Shown: in pieces, positions 4,352-6,436 of the stretch | Layout: each line of letters begins with the position of its first letter | Position numbering within the stretch: position 1 is the stretch's first letter | Assembly: GCA_013138675.1 (NCBI GenBank) | Contig: WTCH01000361.1 | Location: 1 to 6,436, forward strand | From: Woeseiaceae bacterium | Lineage (GTDB): Bacteria > Pseudomonadota > Gammaproteobacteria > Steroidobacterales > Woeseiaceae | Direction of reading: 5' to 3' | Length of the DNA stretch: 6,436 nt | The notes under the pieces: generated by a model | The model's input: only the letters and a program-made list of their open reading frames with translations | Databases searched by the model: none | Told to the model about the DNA's origin: nothing | Program-made: the position numbers and the translations under genes

Positions 4352-6436
4352 TCAGGCTATGTCGGTTTCGCGAAAGTCAGTTCTCTTCAGGTCATGTTGC
4401 CGTACCGGCAATTCACGAATTCGAATCCCGGTCGCGTTGAATATTGCGTTCGTCAATGCTGCAGCGATCGGCGGTGTGCCTGGTTCTCCGGCACCACCCA
4501 GCGGCTCACCGCTGTTGATAATGTGGGTCTCAACGACGGGGGCCTTGTCCATGCGCAACATCGGGTAGTCGTGGAAATTCGATTGCGCGACAGCGCCATG
4601 ACGAATCGAGATCTCTCCATAGAGTGCGGCCGTCATGCCATAAGCGATACCGCTCTCCATTTGTGCGGCCATGCCGTCGGGGTGGATTGTGTAACCCGCG
4701 TCCACAGCGCAGACGACGCGAGGGACGCTGAGCTCACCGTCGATGACATCGACGTCGACAACTTCGGCGACGATCGTACCGAACGAGCGGTGTATCGAAA
4801 TGCCACGGCCCTGATGTTCGGCAAGTGGCGCACCCCAGCCGGCTTTTTCGGCGGCAAGGTCAAGCACGGCCAGGTAACGCGGTTTGTCCTGCAGCAGCTC
4901 ACGGCGAAATTCGTAAGCATCCCGTCCTGCAGCAATGGCAAGTTCGTCAATAAAAGACTCGGTAAAGAACGCGTGCAGTGAATGGTCCACGCTGCGCCAG
5001 TATCCCCAGGGTACGTGTGTCTTGCTTTCGGTATAGACGATGCGTTGATCGTCGATTGCATACGGAATGTGCGGTGCTTCTTCGGGATCGTGCTTGTTTA
5101 CGTAATGGTTGTGCCAGGCGATTGGATTGCCATCGGCATCGAGGCCGCCACGAAAACGGCTGATGCTGGCCTGCCGGTAGTGGTCGTGCTGCGTATCTTC
5201 CTCGCGCGACCAGACGAGCTTGACCGGGTACGGGACTGAGCTCGCAATTCTCGCGGCCTGCACCGTGTAATCGGAAAAACCGCGCCGGCCAAAACCGCCA
5301 CCGAGATACTGGTTGTGAACCGTCACGTCGCCGAGATCCATGTCGAGCGCATCGCTTACGTCTTTTGCGAAGCCGAGCGGGTTCTGAGTGCCGGTCCAAA
5401 GCTCACATTTGCCGTCGTGCACCCATGCCATGCAGTTCATCGGTTCCATGGGCGAGTGGGCCAGGTAGGGCACGCGGTACTCTGCGTCCAGCACCTGCGC
5501 GGCGCCTTTGAGGGCAGCCAGTGCGTCACCCGACTTCACATCAGTTTCTTCATCGCCTGCCTCGGCTGACCGGTCGAGATCGGCAGTAAACTGGCCGAAG
5601 ATGTCGCTCTGTTCCCGGTGACTGTTGCCACCGTCGTCAAACTCGACCTGCAGCCGATCCAGCGCCAAACTGGCTTGCCAGTAACCGTCAGCAATGATGG
5701 CTACTGAATTGTCGAGGTTTATGACCTTGCGTACGCCGGGCATATCCTGAACCGACGCGGGATCGAGTTTTTGCACTGCACCACCAAACACCGGTGCGGC
5801 CCGGATGGCCGCATGTTTCATACCCGGCAGGGTCGCATCGATGCCAAACATCGCGCTGCCGTCGACTTTTGCAGGAATGTCGTGACGCTGCGGCGACGTG
5901 CCCATGATGTTGAATTCGTCGCTGCTTTTCAGAACCGGTTTACTCGGCAACGTTATTCTGGCGGCCGCCTCTGCAAGGCTGGCATAGGTTGCAGATCGCT
6001 CACTCGCGGCGTGCAGAACCGTGCTGTCTCGTGTTGTCAGTTCACTCACGGATACTTGCCACTCATCGGCGGCGGCCTGCAGCAGCGCAATGCGTGCCGC
6101 AGCACCCGTAACGCGCATCGCGATCTGGCCGGTCGTCCTCACCGAGGTACTGCCGCCCGTGAGTTGCAGGCCTATTGCTTGCGAAGCGCGAAAGAAGATC
6201 CCGTCGACCGTGTCAATAAGCCACGCCGGGAAATCCGTATCGCCGGCGGTGTAGCCTTTGGCCAATGCGTAATTGGCGTATTCCTTGTCGCTGGGTGCTT
6301 CAAGAACATCGACCCTGGACCAGTCGGCGTCCAGTTCATCAGCGAGCATCATCGCGAGGGTCGTGTGCACACCCTGGCCCATCTCGGCGTGTGGCACGAT
6401 CACCGTGATCGTGTTGTCCGGCGCGATCTTCAGCCA
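4352..6436 (-). CDS. Molybdopterin-binding subunit of a xanthine dehydrogenase-family enzyme (IorB-like), 5' end outside window
   Basis: The frame is open from the right edge (WLKIAPDNTITV...) to TGA at 4352, giving 694 visible residues. Family members are about 730-780, so some 40-60 residues, usually including a twin-arginine signal, are missing. The GTG at 6403 is internal, not the start. The sequence fits the isoquinoline 1-oxidoreductase beta-subunit type: VPHAEMGQG (visible 14-22), the hammerhead entry AKVDGSAMFGIDA (189-201), GGGFGRRG (379-386), GYWRSVDHS (478-486), and the C-terminal GGAGEPGTPP (647-656) whose Glu651 matches the catalytic base of molybdenum hydroxylases. Such enzymes hydroxylate N-heterocycles or aldehydes in the periplasm or at the membrane, with electrons leaving through a small [2Fe-2S] subunit (IorA) and a cytochrome. 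No IorA gene is in the window; it is commonly adjacent, so it may lie beyond 6436. The substrate cannot be predicted. Confidence 0.9.
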   Translation of the reverse strand, partial: WLKIAPDNTITVIVPHAEMGQGVHTTLAMMLADELDADWSRVDVLEAPSDKEYANYALAKGYTAGDTDFPAWLIDTVDGIFFRASQAIGLQLTGGSTSVRTTGQIAMRVTGAAARIALLQAAADEWQVSVSELTTRDSTVLHAASERSATYASLAEAAARITLPSKPVLKSSDEFNIMGTSPQRHDIPAKVDGSAMFGIDATLPGMKHAAIRAAPVFGGAVQKLDPASVQDMPGVRKVINLDNSVAIIADGYWQASLALDRLQVEFDDGGNSHREQSDIFGQFTADLDRSAEAGDEETDVKSGDALAALKGAAQVLDAEYRVPYLAHSPMEPMNCMAWVHDGKCELWTGTQNPLGFAKDVSDALDMDLGDVTVHNQYLGGGFGRRGFSDYTVQAARIASSVPYPVKLVWSREEDTQHDHYRQASISRFRGGLDADGNPIAWHNHYVNKHDPEEAPHIPYAIDDQRIVYTESKTHVPWGYWRSVDHSLHAFFTESFIDELAIAAGRDAYEFRRELLQDKPRYLAVLDLAAEKAGWGAPLAEHQGRGISIHRSFGTIVAEVVDVDVIDGELSVPRVVCAVDAGYTIHPDGMAAQMESGIAYGMTAALYGEISIRHGAVAQSNFHDYPMLRMDKAPVVETHIINSGEPLGGAGEPGTPPIAAALTNAIFNATGIRIRELPVRQHDLKRTDFRETDIA

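Noticed and set aside
4052..4981. 309-codon plus-strand open frame
   Set aside because: It lies antisense to three well-supported genes (ceramidase-like, DUF4404, IorB-like), is rich in Arg and Cys with no recognisable motif, and looks like a high-GC shadow frame.
6401..6403. GTG as the start of the molybdoenzyme gene
   Set aside because: The frame continues upstream to the window edge with family-typical sequence (WLKIAPDNT), so this is an internal valine codon.

Overview
This 6.4 kb window is densely coding, GC-rich bacterial chromosome. It has seven genes, no RNA genes, no mobile elements and no CRISPR. The protein families present (a bacterial thiopurine methyltransferase, DUF4404, a ceramidase-like membrane protein, an IorB-type molybdenum hydroxylase) and the tight gene packing suggest a gammaproteobacterium, possibly marine or environmental. 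That placement is inference from family recognition, not from a marker gene.

Layout, left to right. Three minus-strand genes form one apparent operon read from about 2645 down to 1: folD (methylene-tetrahydrofolate dehydrogenase/cyclohydrolase), an mtnA-type aldose-1-phosphate isomerase, and a class II aldolase-family gene cut by the left edge. folD and mtnA overlap by 8 bp. mtnA and the aldolase overlap by 4 bp, with the aldolase starting on a TTG fused to the mtnA stop. A plausible sigma-70-type promoter and a good ribosome binding site precede folD. The isomerase and aldolase pair recalls methionine salvage and the 5-deoxyribose/methylthioribose 'DHAP shunt'. Neither a kinase (MtnK) nor a phosphorylase (MtnP) is visible here.

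From 2675 to 3313 a single plus-strand gene encodes a thiopurine S-methyltransferase (tpm). It diverges from folD across a 93 bp gap. It converges on the next minus-strand gene so tightly that the two TAG stop codons share one CTAG palindrome.

The right half is a second minus-strand cluster, read from the right edge down to 3310. It holds a large molybdopterin-binding subunit of the xanthine dehydrogenase/isoquinoline 1-oxidoreductase type (5' end outside the window), then a small DUF4404 protein, then a seven-helix ceramidase-like (CREST superfamily) membrane protein. The last two are joined by another TTG start overlapping a TGA stop.

No intergenic stretch exceeds 93 bp, so there is no dark region. 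I see no dramatic new system. The points most worth a second look are the folD-mtnA-aldolase operon, the molybdoenzyme-DUF4404-ceramidase gene string, and the unusual use of non-ATG starts (three TTG and one GTG among the six visible starts).
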